Source of the DNA: Ailanthus altissimus
Lineage: Eukaryota; Streptophyta; Magnoliopsida; Sapindales; Simaroubaceae
DNA: 64,000 nucleotides
Direction: 5' to 3'
Assembly: GCA_946807835.1 (NCBI GenBank)
Contig: OX327699.1
Span: 7,495,001-7,559,000, forward strand
Of the stretch, positions 35,701 to 45,839 are shown piece after piece. Position 1 is the stretch's first letter, and every line of letters begins with the position of its first letter. A program made the position numbers and the translations under genes. The notes beneath the pieces were generated by a model. It saw nothing but the letters and a program-made list of their open reading frames with translations. It ran no database searches and was not told the DNA's origin.

Positions 35701-38700
35701 TTCAAGCCCTTATTCAATATCAATTACGTCAGAGTGCTGTTTTAGCTAGAACTTCTCTTCAGGTATTTTTTGATGTTTTGTTTCAGATTGACTATTAATT
35801 GCAAGTTTTGCAGTCTGCAAATTTAACATTTGGCTTCTCTATAGGGTCGTAATATTTATGATGGTTGCTGTCAGCTGGACATTCAATTCTCAAAGTAGGT
35901 TATGTAACATTTGTGGAAAATATTATGATTCGTATCATTGTCTGTGGTGTTGATCAGCATGATTATTTGGATTTGCATATGCATTTGCAATTTTTTGATT
36001 TCCATTTTTTCCCATTTTGGTATGTTGATTAGATATTTAATTTTGTGTCCCAGCCTTGATGAGTTACAAGTGAACTACAATAATGAGCGATCTAGGTGAG
36101 ATAGTAGTCTCTTTGATTCTGGATTCACTTTCTCTTTACAATTACCTCAACATCTTTTAGCCCTGCTGAGTGATATTTGTATTCTTTTTTCCATTGCTAG
36201 GGACTTCACAAATCCAAATCTTCCTGCAGAACAGAAGGGCAGACCATCACAAGTATTTTGCATTCTCTCTTATCATTTTTCTTTTATTTAAAGCTTAATG
36301 GTTGAAGGTTTTTTGTTGCTTTCTTGTACCTTCTGATGTTAACTTTTGTATCTTTTTTTGGTGCAACAGTCTGGATATGGTGATGCTGGAGGTATGTATG
36401 CTCCTGGATCCAGGGCAGGTGCTTAAATTGGCGGATGTGCATTCAAATGTTACTTCTAACTCATTGATTTTGTGCTTCATTCATTATCTGATTAATGCCT
36501 TTGGTTTCTCTTTTTCCAGTTTTTCCACAGGTTGGTAGTCCTCGGGTTATGGAAGAAACTAACTAGGACAACTATTTGTGCCTGGTGGATATTAGCATCT
36601 CTATGCATGTGTGAGAATGTGTGGATGTCTATGGACTGACCTCACTTCTCATTATTCAATTATTTGTTGAAATATATATTTTGGTGGCTGTTTTATGAAG
36701 TTTCTTTTGGTTGTGTTGAAGCATATATATTTAATGTTTATCTCGAAAACCGCAGATATAAATGAGATATTGTGTGAATAATGGGTTTGAAAAAAACTTT
36801 AACTGGAGACGCTTTTTTGACACTGAAGGAGGATTTTGGATACCTAACATCCATATTTCTCACTGCAACATTGATGTTGCTGTCCTTGAAATTAAAAATG
36901 AATGGAAAGGAGATGTAATGCAACCAAAGATGTCCCTAAGTACTCTACCTTGTAAATCTCCTAGTTTATATTTGGGTCATTTTTATGGTGGAGTATAGAT
37001 TGTACAGACACGAAAATCCTTGGATTTTCTTCGTTTCTATATAGCATATTTTTACGGAATAATAAATATTTAGGTCATTCTTTTTCCTCTGTTTTGGTAT
37101 ACCTTGGATATTAATAGAAGTGTGGAGAAGCATTAGATGTTATTATTGGGTTGGGTTCTCATCGAGGTGATTATTCCTGCTTTCTGAATACCAAAGTTGT
37201 CATAAATATGCTTTCCAGTTCTTCTGGCAAACTATTATATTGATTTATAGTTCTTAAAATGCCCCAGTCATGACTTAATAAGATTTTCTTTTTCTTTTCC
37301 TGAAACCTAGATGGCCAATGCAGCTGCAATTGCAGCTGCTTTTGGGGGAAGTTTACCTCCGGGAATAACTGGGACAAATGATAGGTGTACAGTCTTAGTC
37401 TCCAATCTTAATTCTGATGTAAGTTATCTTTGATTTTCTTCTTTTTTTTATTTCCTTTTATCTTGGAGTTATCTGGTTTTAGTTGATTTGTGGTCTTCAT
37501 TCTTGAAAAAAATATCTTTTGTTCCAGAGAATAGATGAGGATAAGCTTTTTAACCTGTTCTCCCTCTACGGAAACATCATAAGAATTAAACTTCTCCGCA
37601 ATAAACCAGATCATGCTCTTGTTCAGATGGGTGATGGCTTTCAAGCCGAATTGGCGGTGCACTTTTTGAAGGTTTGTTCACATAACCTCCTGTGATTATG
37701 CTTCTTTAATCAATGAGGTTTGACAAAGAAGAAATGACATAGTCATTTCATAGGTTGCAACTTTTTTTGGTTTAATATGGTATTTGGGATTTGTTAACCA
37801 TATTTTAATTTATTTCCTGTGGCTTGTCATTTTATTTTCTTTGAGGGGATAGAGTTGCTTGCATGTGATGATTTGGGTTGATCACAATGGTTCATGACCA
37901 GTGAAAATGTATACGGGGTTCTATTTTAACAAGTTTTGTTCTTATGAGATGCTTTCTATTTACATTTATTAAGTTAAAAAAATTCCTTCTCATAAATCAG
38001 TGAGGATGACTGAGTCTATGTTATGTGTCCCTTTTACTTGATGCGAAAGTAGTCTTCCATGGATGTGTTCCTCAGAAATGTTAACTCTTTTATCTCACTT
38101 GAATGATCCTAGTAATTAGTCACTTACAAAAAGGGAAAAAGTTACCATTTTTCTTATGTTAATCTTACCACTGGATGAGATACATGCTTGTGCTGCTCCC
38201 TGCGCTCCTCAACACGAAGCTAAATGTATGAGTCAGAAGACAATATGTTATCTATTCTGACTTGTTATCGTCCTTATACACCACTGTTTTTTTTTTTTGT
38301 TTTGTTTTCCTTTATGTACGGGTATTAAGAGATCTTTCCCTTTCCCATTTTTTTATGGTATATCAGAGAAGTATAACACTAAGTATTGATCATGGCTATG
38401 CTGGGATGCTTTTGGTTGTGAATTTCAAAGTTTATCCCCCTTGCCTAATTTTCGTATGTCATACTCAATCTTCTTTTCTTTTCAAATAAATATGTATATG
38501 ATGTATATGTCATTATCATGAAATGAAATGCTTTTATTTTAAGACAGATTTTGGTAGGTACTTCTATCTTTTAGAGTTAGTTGAATTTGATTATTGAATA
38601 GGTTGCATTTCTCTTGCTAAACTGCCTTTCCATTAAAAGTCTCCTAATTGAATATGATACAGGGAGCCTTACTGTTTGGGAAGCGATTGGAGGTCAACTT

Positions 38701-39067
38701 CTCTAAGCATCCCAACATAACTCAAGGTGCTGATACACATGAGTACATGAACTCCAATCTTAACCGCTTCAACCGCAATGCTGCAAAGAATTATCGTTAC
38801 TGTTGCTCTCCAACAAAGATGATCCACCTTTCCACTCTACCACAGGATGTTACTGAAGAGGAAATTGTGAGCCACCTAGAGGAACATGGTGCCATAGTTA
38901 ACACCAAGATCTTTGAGATGAATGGGAAGAAGCAGGCCCTTGTCCTCTTCGAAACTGAGGAGCAGGCAACTGAAGCCCTTGTGTGCAAGCATGCCAGCTT
39001 GCTTGGCGGGTCTATAATCCGGATCTCCTTCTCCCAGTTACAGTCAATAAGGGAGAACTCACAGTAA
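32751..39067 (+). CDS. PTB3: Polypyrimidine tract-binding protein, plant PTB3 type (445 aa, 14 coding exons)
   Basis: An RNA-binding splicing regulator of the hnRNP I family that binds pyrimidine-rich RNA in the nucleus; plant PTB3 homologues are also found in the cytoplasm. Coding exons: 32751-32807, 33678-33749, 33815-33891, 34026-34107, 35244-35367, 35698-35762, 35845-35894, 36054-36095, 36201-36252, 36370-36418, 36519-36529, 37311-37418, 37528-37671 and 38663-39067. All introns are GT-AG and all phases join, giving 445 residues, slightly longer than the roughly 430 I recall for Arabidopsis. It has four RRMs: RRM1 about 6-80 (VIHVRNVG, NVYVQFSS), RRM2 about 99-175 (RILLVTIHHML), RRM3 about 253-328 (CTVLVSNLN) and RRM4 about 364-439 (MIHLSTLPQDVT, KKQALVLFET). 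A Gly/Ala linker at 207-252 includes the microexon. The start ATG follows the UTR-intron acceptor and opens MTEPSKVIHVRNVGHEISE, the conserved PTB N-terminus. There is no nonsense codon or frameshift and no transposon in any intron. Numbering as PTB3 rather than PTB1/2 rests on remembered family features. Confidence 0.95.
36370..36418 (+). other. PTB exon 10 with two in-frame donor sites
   Basis: The 49-nt exon ends at CAG|GTGCTT (36418). A stronger consensus donor, GAG|GTATGT, lies inside it at 36391/36392, exactly 27 nt upstream and in the same phase. Use of the inner site would remove nine residues (GMYAPGSRA) from the linker between RRM2 and RRM3 without shifting frame. Two isoforms are therefore likely. 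Confidence 0.7.
36519..36529 (+). other. 11-nt microexon of the PTB gene
   Basis: The sequence TTTTTCCACAG lies between a strong acceptor (ctttttccag, ending 36518) and a donor (GTTGGT, 36530). With the preceding exon's last G it encodes Val-Phe-Pro-Gln. This matches the conserved position between the GD(A/T)G linker and the MANAAAIAAAFGG block of plant PTB3 proteins. Skipping it would shift the frame, because the flanking exons end and start in different phases, so inclusion is required. Confidence 0.8.
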
Positions 39068-39475
39068 AACATCCACAATTCGCAATGCTACGAGGGTTAA
39101 GGATTCATATAAACAAGGGACATTTTGATGTAGGTGAACAGACTTCTACGATGTCTTTTTTTCTTGTACTGGTAGATTAACTTATATAACAGTGGTGGAT
39201 GGCTTTAATTTTCTTTCATCTTCTTTCATATCCCTTCTAGTGCATGTACCAGTTACGTTTTTAGGTTTGTTTAATTTGAGGCAGATTTTTGTAGATCAGG
39301 TCAGTTTGAATTGTAGGAAGAGAGGAATGAATGTATTAGTCTGGGTTAGGGATATTTATGTATTATTTGTTGTATATATCTTGTAATTCAGGCTGATTGG
39401 GTCATTTCTGTTGTATTCTCAATCCGTTAACCAAATTTCTTATTTCCAATTGATTTATAAATCAAAATAATTTTG
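39068..39475 (+). other. 3' UTR of the PTB gene
   Basis: The stop codon TAA is at 39065-39067. T-rich downstream sequence follows to about 39475, where a GC-richer block begins. No canonical AATAAA was found; plant poly(A) signals are loose. The end is approximate. Confidence 0.5.
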
Positions 39476-40318
39476 TTTACGCCCCACATTGTGCTTCTTC
39501 CTTGCCCCTTCTCCCTGTCCGTTCTCCTCTCCCTCCTCTACCTCTCTCTCTCTGTTTCATTGGAGGTCGCCTAACAGTTTCTTCTTCTTCTTCTTCCCCT
39601 CACTGTTATGTATATGGGTAAACGTATGATTGAGAATTGGTGTAAACGATAATGAAATTCGCCAATGTATCAAGGTGAATGGCAATAACTATGAAAATAC
39701 TGAAGAATTTGGATTTGTATCTTGATTGGCAACTGATGAGATGATTTTGTTGGTGCCATGTAAAATAATGAGATACTGCTAATTCACTTGATTTGCTTAC
39801 TGCTGTGCATAAATTCAGTTGAGATCCGTTAACCAGAAATTCCAGTGGTTTTAAATTGCAAGCAGAAAGCTAAATTGGGTTTTGAAATGGAGAGTTATTT
39901 TAACAAAAACGGTGATGAAAAAGTTCATAAATTTTCAACATATGTAGTAGGTGCCAGCTCGAAGGAGAATGGAATCATCATTTTCCAACTTGTGGTTAAC
40001 GGCCATATACTCTGAGTTACTCTAACTCCTTGGTTATGACTTGCGAGTTCGTTCTTATACAAATTGCTTTTTTTGTAGATCTCAGTCGCTGAGCAGTAAT
40101 AACGTACTGCAAATTTCAGTTGAAGTCGATCATTATGATTGAACGTTTTCAGATGCGTATTGATACACTTAAATTGCCAATCGGACCGTCAAATTGTTAT
40201 TTTACTTCCATTTTCGTGAAACCCAAACACGTATGATTACGAACACAATACAAAGACAACAGAACAGGCATTGGCCATCTGGCCTCAGCACAAACACACG
40301 GAATGAAGATCAAAAGCT
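39476..40318. other. Intergenic spacer downstream of the PTB gene
   Basis: It contains a pyrimidine-rich block (39490-39600, with ctctctctctc and cttcttcttcttc), then unremarkable sequence. The block resembles a plant core promoter or 5' UTR, but no coding frame follows. Nothing else was recognised. Confidence 0.4.
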
Positions 40319-40323
40319 AGGAG

Positions 40324-40864
40324 TGATGGATTAATTCTCGAATTTGCGCGATCTTAGACACTTTTTAAGTATTAAACAGTCTACAAGATCAATTAATTAA
40401 AAAAAGAGATGAAGAATAAATATACTAAGTATTTAAGAAAATACTCTCGTATATTATTACTAAAAAGATATTACAAATCTATAGAATTACAAACTTAGAA
40501 TATTTGAAGAATGGTTTACTCAAATGAGAGTTTCATCTATTTATAGTTAAAGTTATATACAATAAACGGTTATAATTCATCTGATCTAATGGTTAAGATT
40601 CATCTGATCTAACGATCCACATCTAAAGAAGAGAATATATAAAAGAATATTTTAAAAATGCCACCAACCACAAGAATATCCCAAAGAATGTGTCATCTCT
40701 AGAATATTCTTCCACCTACCACACACATGTGGCCTTAACCCAAATCAATTGGGTCTTCTAAAAACTTTAGCCCATGTAACACACAATGGGCAAAATATCC
40801 TCTTTGTGGTCTTGTCACACGCCAAATATTCGAATAATTGCTTGAGAATATTTGGGGAGTGACA
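40324..40864 (-). repeat. 3' LTR of chromovirus K
   Basis: About 541 bp, highly similar to 43008-43519 in the same orientation. Its left edge is set by alignment because the terminal bases have diverged. Confidence 0.8.
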
Positions 40865-40876
40865 TTCTCCCCCACC

Positions 40877-41640
40877 AAATTCATGCGACGTCCTCGTCAC
40901 ATCTTCGCTAGAACTTGCGCACCCTGTTCTTCAAACTTTGGCTGTGCGCTCTCGTGCTCCGAGTGTGTTCTCCCATCGGACAACCCTTTCTACTCGACAA
41001 AGTACTCAAGGCTCATCCTGAGTTCTTCCTCTTTGTCATGGCATGTGGAAATCCCTAAAGGTTCCCGATTGTGTGGCTCAAATTCTGCACTTTCCGTACC
41101 TCCATGATACTGCTTCCAACAGCTTGCGAAATGTACTTGATGTAGCCACTGTCACTATCTTGAATGTATTCCTACCTATGCGAGACATTGCCAACTCTCT
41201 TGGCAATAACCCTTGGCCACTCGTCTCTATGATCAAGGACCTTGTGAAGTAGGCGTGCTAACTTGCGTTGTGGTGGAAGTATCGTCTCCATCACCAAGTC
41301 CCCCGCACCATGCTTGACACGTCGCTGCTTGTCTTCGACTCACTCCTTGTGCTACAAATGCACATCATGTGACGTCTTGGATTGTTAGATGACACCCGCA
41401 TCCGTCAACTCCTTGAGTTGCCCTCGCAACTTTTCCATCTCCGATGGAGGTGTGCACATCATGGTTGAAAGCGTAAACTCAAGCTTCAACTTGCCCTCAA
41501 TTTCCCTTCTTAAAGGCGTTTCTTCTGGTAAGGCAGTAGTCATGACCATATATGTGCTCCCCGAGCACTTCCACAATGTCTTTCAGTATTTCATCCTCGC
41601 CCCGTTTTGATGCATCATTCATCTCCGTTATTGTGGCTGG
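40877..41640 (-). pseudogene. Chromovirus K pol remnants: start of reverse transcriptase, and chromodomain-like tail
   Basis: At 41385-41450 (minus) TPPSEMEKLRGQLKELTDAGVI is the conserved N-terminal block of Ty3 reverse transcriptase, and it is cut by a stop. The catalytic core, RNase H and integrase core are absent. At about 40960-41020 ELRMSLEYFVE and KGLSDGR recall the chromodomain that follows integrase in plant chromoviruses. The intervening sequence 41020-41380 is degenerate. A single large deletion explains this layout. Confidence 0.6.
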
Positions 41641-41649
41641 ATGTAACCC

Positions 41650-42036
41650 TCATTTGCACTCAGCATCTACCCTTAGTTGCATTGCGGAAAAGACCTTAGC
41701 GTTTGGCTTGGATCGCCCACCCTTGGGTATGTTTACCTTCGATATCATTCGAGGTCCTCCCTCCAAAATACACATATAGTTGTGTTGAGGAAGTAGCACC
41801 ATATTATACTGCCGCAAGAATTCCATACCTAGCACCACATCAAAATCATCGAGAGGTATTACCGAGAAATTTACCTTGCCTAGGTGGATTTCAGCTTCTC
41901 GAACCACTCCATCCAGCGGCTTGGCTCTTGCATTCACGGACTTAAGGTATCCTTCTTCTTTCTCCACATAAAGGCCTAAGCACTCCGCTTTCGCACGCTT
42001 GATGAAATTGTACGTAGCGCCCGTATTAACTAACAC
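41650..42036 (-). pseudogene. Chromovirus K aspartic protease, active-site Asp replaced by Asn
   Basis: A 128-codon open stretch holds the retroviral-type aspartic protease fold: LVNTGATYNFI where LVDTGATHNFI is expected, then KSVNARAKPLDGVV, FSVIPLDDFDVVLGMEFL and MCILEGG. The catalytic aspartate of the D-T/S-G triad is asparagine here (one base change), so the enzyme would be inactive. It is part of the gag-pol of element K, preceded on the minus strand by a zinc knuckle (YFLCDGDHWVNDC near 42220; first cysteine lost to tyrosine). Confidence 0.8.
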
Positions 42037-42398
42037 TTAAGTCTTTATGCAATTGACATAGGCTTCAATGTATATAAGCGTCGTCCCTATTGGCGCGTTA
42101 CCATGTCACTTGGCTTTGAGGGAATTGAACAGCTGTATACAACCCATATGGCTCTGTCTGCCCTCCTTTTGTGCCTTGTACATTGCATTGAAAGCCTGTT
42201 TCTTTAGACAGTCATTCACCCAATGATCCCCGTCGCAAAGGAAATAGTTTAACTTCGGACCATTACCTCTATGGTCGTTGTGCTTGTGCTCCTTCCACTT
42301 AGGTGGTTTGCCTTTTTCTCATTATTCTTCGGAGGTTGAAACTCCTTAGCTTCTCCACCTTTGTTGTAATTGGGTTTAGAATTTTTAGACTTACCCGT

Positions 42399-42980
42399 CT
42401 ATTTTTTGCGGTAATCTATAAGCGTCTTCGCTATTGTAAGGGCTTCGGATATATTCTGTACTCCACCCCGCTTCAGCTCATTGGCAGCCCATGATTGTAA
42501 CCTGTCTAGGAAATTGAACAACAAGTCCTCCTTACTTATGTTGCGGATTTGCAACATCAACAAAGAGTACTCCTCCACGTACTCCCTAATAGACTTCGTT
42601 TGTTTCAACTCCTTCAACCGCTTGCGAGTGTCGTGTACCATATTCTCCGGATAGAATTAGTGCTTTAACTCTCGTTGCAATTCTTCCCATGTGTTTATGG
42701 TGCAGGTACCCTTGCGAATCTCCTCGCTTTTCTTACGCCACCACATAATTGCATGATCGAAAAGGTACAAAGTTGCGGTACTTACCTTATGTTCATCCCG
42801 CATGCCCATAGCGTTGAAATACTTCTCCATTTGCCAAAAGAAGTTGTAAAGCTCATTGGCATCCTGTTTGCCACTAAACTCCTTCGGTTTAGGGGCTTCA
42901 ACACTCACATGTCTCTTAGCTTTGGGGTCTCTATATTTTTCTTCAGTAATCTTGGATGATCCAGCAACTTCCTTCACCAT
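42399..42980 (-). pseudogene. Chromovirus K gag
   Basis: The start is taken at MVKEVAGSSK (42980). The same start, MVKDVATSLG, opens gag in the sister copy at 44614, and the codons upstream run into the primer-binding site. The Retrotrans_gag domain is clear: PKEFSGKQDANELYNFFWQM, EHKVSTATLYLFDHAIMWW, then after one stop at about 42654 KQTKSIREYVEEYSLLM and NFLDRLQSWAANELKR. It forms the particle shell. It is broken by a stop and by a frame change before the zinc knuckle. Confidence 0.8.
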
Positions 42981-43007
42981 CTTCTTTGAACCCGCTCTGA
43001 TACCACT

Positions 43008-43519
43008 TGTCATAGACTAACCTGCGCAACTTTAGACACTTTTCAAGTGCTAAGTAACCTACAAGACCAATTAATCTAAGAAAGAGATGAAGAAAAAGCA
43101 CACCAAATGTTTTTGAGAATGCTTTCGTATATTATTACTAAAGAGAGATTACAAAGCTAAAGAATTACAAGCTTAGAGTATTTGGAGGATGTTTTGCTCA
43201 AATGAGAGATTTATCTATTTATAGCTAAAATTATATACAATGAACGGTTAGGATTCATCTAATCTAACGGTCCACATCTAAAGAGGAGAATATACAAAGA
43301 AATATTCCAAAGATACCACCTACCACAAGAATATCCTAAAGAATATGTCATCTCTAGAATATTCTCCCACCTACCACACACATGTGGCCTTAACCCAAGT
43401 CAATTGGGCCTTCTAGAAACTCTAGCCCATGTAACACACAATGGGCCAAATATCCTCTTGGTGGTCTTGTCGCGCGTCAAATGTTCGAATAATTGCTTGA
43501 AAATATTTGGAGCGTAACA
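43008..43519 (-). repeat. 5' LTR of chromovirus K
   Basis: A 512-bp LTR followed on the minus strand by AG and the primer-binding site. It matches the + strand LTR at 44039-44586 when inverted. Confidence 0.85.
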
Positions 43520-44038
43520 TAGGGCAGAGCCAAGAGCCTGATTGAAAGCAAGATATTTCTATTCAATGTGAATCTTTCACCCCCGCATGACAACTTAAAC
43601 CCGTGGTTCTTCTCTTACGTTTTAGCTTAAGCCTTTTCTCGGGAACCCCGTTTCTTTTCCAAAAGCAAATGCCTGTTCTGCTACACTCTTTTCCAAGGCA
43701 ATGATAATATTTGAATTAAATAAATAATAAGCTAAATTATTATTAAAAATTAATTTTATTATTATTTAACAATATAAATTATTTATGTCTTATTTTTTAA
43801 TAATTATTTAATTAGTTTTATTTATTAAAATACTATTTTGAATAAAACAAAATTATACTTTAATTATTTTATTATTTATTTATATATTATAATTACATTG
43901 AAAAAATAATAAATAAAACAATTAGTTGTTATTTATTATTTAATTATTAAATTGAAACAAATTAATAAATTAATTACTAAAAGAAAAAAAATAATTTTGC
44001 CCATTGAAAAAAAAAAAGCATGAGCGTTAGGTGTCTTG
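43520..44038. other. AT-rich spacer between two chromovirus copies
   Basis: The segment at 43690-44010 is almost entirely A and T with TTATTTA-type words. There is no gene or defined repeat. Confidence 0.5.
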
Positions 44039-44754
44039 TGTCATGCTCCAAATGTTCTCAAGCAATTACTCGAACACTTAGTGCACGATAAGACCACAAA
44101 AAGGGTATTTTGGCCTATAGTGAGTTACATGAGTTGAATTTTCTAGAATGCCCAATTTAGTTGGGTTAAGCTTACTTTTGTGTGGTAGATGAGAGAGTAT
44201 TCTGGAGATGGCATATTCTTTACAATATTCTTATGATAGGTGGCATTTTTGCAATATTCCTTTGTATATTTTTGGTTTTGATTGTGGACCGCTAGATTAA
44301 GTGAATTCTAACCATCCATTGTACATAGCTTTAGTTATAAATAGATGGAACTCTTATTTGAGCAAATCATCCTCCAAATCCTCCAAGAATTGTAATCCTT
44401 AAAATCCTCCAAGCTTGTAATTCTCATAGCTTTGCAATTTCTCTTTAATATTAATATACGAGAGCATTCTCTCAAACACTTGGTATGCTTCTTCTTTATC
44501 TCTTTCTTTGAGTAATTGGTCTTGTAAGCTGTTAGCACTTGAAAAGTGTCTAAGGCCGCACGGGTTCAAAAATAAAGTCTATGACAAGTGGTATCAAAGC
44601 GGGTTCAAAGACGATGGTGAAAGACGTTGCTACATCATTGGGGATTACTGAAGAGAATGGCAGAGACCCCAAAGTTAGGAGACATAGGAGTGTTCCTCCT
44701 AAAAAGTCTGTTGATTTGAACCATAAACTAGGGGACATAGTTGTAACTCTTTAG
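44039..44754 (+). mobile_element. Sister chromovirus copy K2: 5' LTR, primer-binding site and truncated gag
   Basis: The LTR 44039-44586 (548 bp) starts TGTCATGCTCCAAATG and ends GTCTATGACA. After AG comes the primer-binding site TGGTATCAAAGCGGGTTC (44589-44606). Gag starts at 44614 (MVKDVATSLG) and runs to a TAG at 44752-44754, where homology to K gag stops. It is in the opposite orientation to K, so K and K2 face one another across an AT-rich spacer. No second LTR is seen in this window. Confidence 0.8.
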
Positions 44755-44756
44755 AT

Positions 44757-45004
44757 TTCGCTAATTATTATAATCTGCTAACTCTTTAGCATTTATAATT
44801 CTCAACTATGCTAAGTCTTAGCGCTAATCTAAACTCTTTTATACCAAATTTGAATTTCTTCAGATCACACAATGTTTGTAGTGTTATAACTATTGTACTA
44901 TTTAATTAATGTAATTACCAATTTAATAAAATTTTCATTGTATAAATATTATAAAATTAAATATTCATACAATTGGGGATAGGACGAGAGCACAAATTCC
45001 AACA
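44757..45004 (-). repeat. Fragment related to the LTR of copia C
   Basis: This resembles the LTR start of element C (compare 16760-16960), with ctaagtcttagcgctaatc, ctaaactctttta and a terminal attccaaca. Similarity is moderate. It probably truncated gag of K2 when it inserted or when the region was rearranged. Confidence 0.4.
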
Positions 45005-45005
45005 A

Positions 45006-45823
45006 TGTGAACCTCACAAAGAAAAGTGAGACCAGACGCTCAATAAGGTTCCTTTGCCAAGAATCGTTTTAATTCAAATTCACAAACAAAACTAAAAGAC
45101 CTTGAACCATTACCTATAATAAGATAAGAACCAAAGGTATAAGATATTAAGGTAGACGCTACATTCAAGAAGGATGAGAAAGATTACAAGTGATAAGTCA
45201 ATGATGAACACCACAAGAAAAATCTTGATTAATTTTAAAAAGTTTTTTAAGGAACCAAGAGAAAACTCTGAGTATTATTAATGTTAAAACTCTAAATTCC
45301 CTTTAGGATTACAGAGTCTTATATAGCCAAATTTTTCAAGAGTATAACAAGACAAAATAAATGAAATCCTAAGTCATAGTAGGAATTAATTACAAAAATA
45401 AGAAATAAATAACAAGCATATTAAAGAAGAAAATATTTTTGTATCTTTGTTTTTAAATTTAACCTAAGAATTAAAAAAAAAAGGAAACAAAGAAAATAAA
45501 GATCTAATTAAGTAGTGTAAACAGTAATGCGTAAATAGTGACTCGTGAACAGTGACACAAGATCTTCCTTTTTAAAATAATATGTGTCTTATTTTGTTCT
45601 TCATGTAAATTATTCCAGATCACTTAAAGAAATTGAATAACACAGATAAGGCATTGATCATCTTGAATACTCAATTTGGTAAAATTAATATCTTCAACAA
45701 AGTATGAATTTGAGATGTGCTCAATTAGCCCATGTAATGCCTTCTTCATTTTCTTGCCTTGTCATTGGACCCCCATAGATGCTCAATGGATCTTGTGAAG
45801 TTTTGACAACCTAATTCACATCA
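45006..45823 (-). repeat. Probable 3' LTR of element I
   Basis: About 818 bp, on the minus strand starting TGATGTGAATTAGG right after the polypurine tract AAGAGAAGGGGAA (plus 45824-45836) and ending at the tgtgaacctcac boundary. It contains the gtaaacagtaatgcg and gtgaacagtgac motif cluster at 45515-45560. Confidence 0.55.
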
Positions 45824-45839
45824 TTCCCCTTCTCTTGAA

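Larger units (their letters stand above)
40324..43519 (-). mobile_element. Ty3/gypsy chromovirus K, internally deleted, minus strand
   Basis: Two LTRs flank 2.1 kb of internal DNA: 3' LTR 40324-40864 and 5' LTR 43008-43519 (512 bp, minus start TGTTACGCTCCAAAT, end GTCTATGACA). The primer-binding site TGGTATCAGAGCGGGTTC (minus, plus 42988-43005) pairs with initiator tRNA-Met. The polypurine tract ggtgggggagaa (minus) adjoins the 3' LTR at 40865-40876. Gag, zinc knuckle, protease and the very start of reverse transcriptase are present. Most of reverse transcriptase, RNase H and integrase is missing, and a chromodomain-like tail (EYFVEXKGLS near 41000) remains. Both flanks are near gag- or tag-rich sequence, with no clear duplication. 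Confidence 0.85.

Noticed and set aside
36302..36538. 78-codon open frame across two PTB introns
   Set aside because: Wrong frame relative to the exons; it spans the exon 10 and microexon splice sites and has no protein similarity.
38797..39078. 93-codon open frame on the minus strand
   Set aside because: It is the antisense shadow of the last PTB exon, whose RRM4 coding on the + strand is unmistakable.
39490..39600. Pyrimidine-rich block as the promoter of a second gene
   Set aside because: It resembles the leader at 32230-32272 but no coding frame or splice-compatible exons follow before the chromovirus at 40324.
42657..43013. Longer gag start MTSGIRAGSKK for chromovirus K
   Set aside because: These first codons overlap the LTR end and primer-binding site, and the sister copy supports the internal Met at 42980 as the true start.
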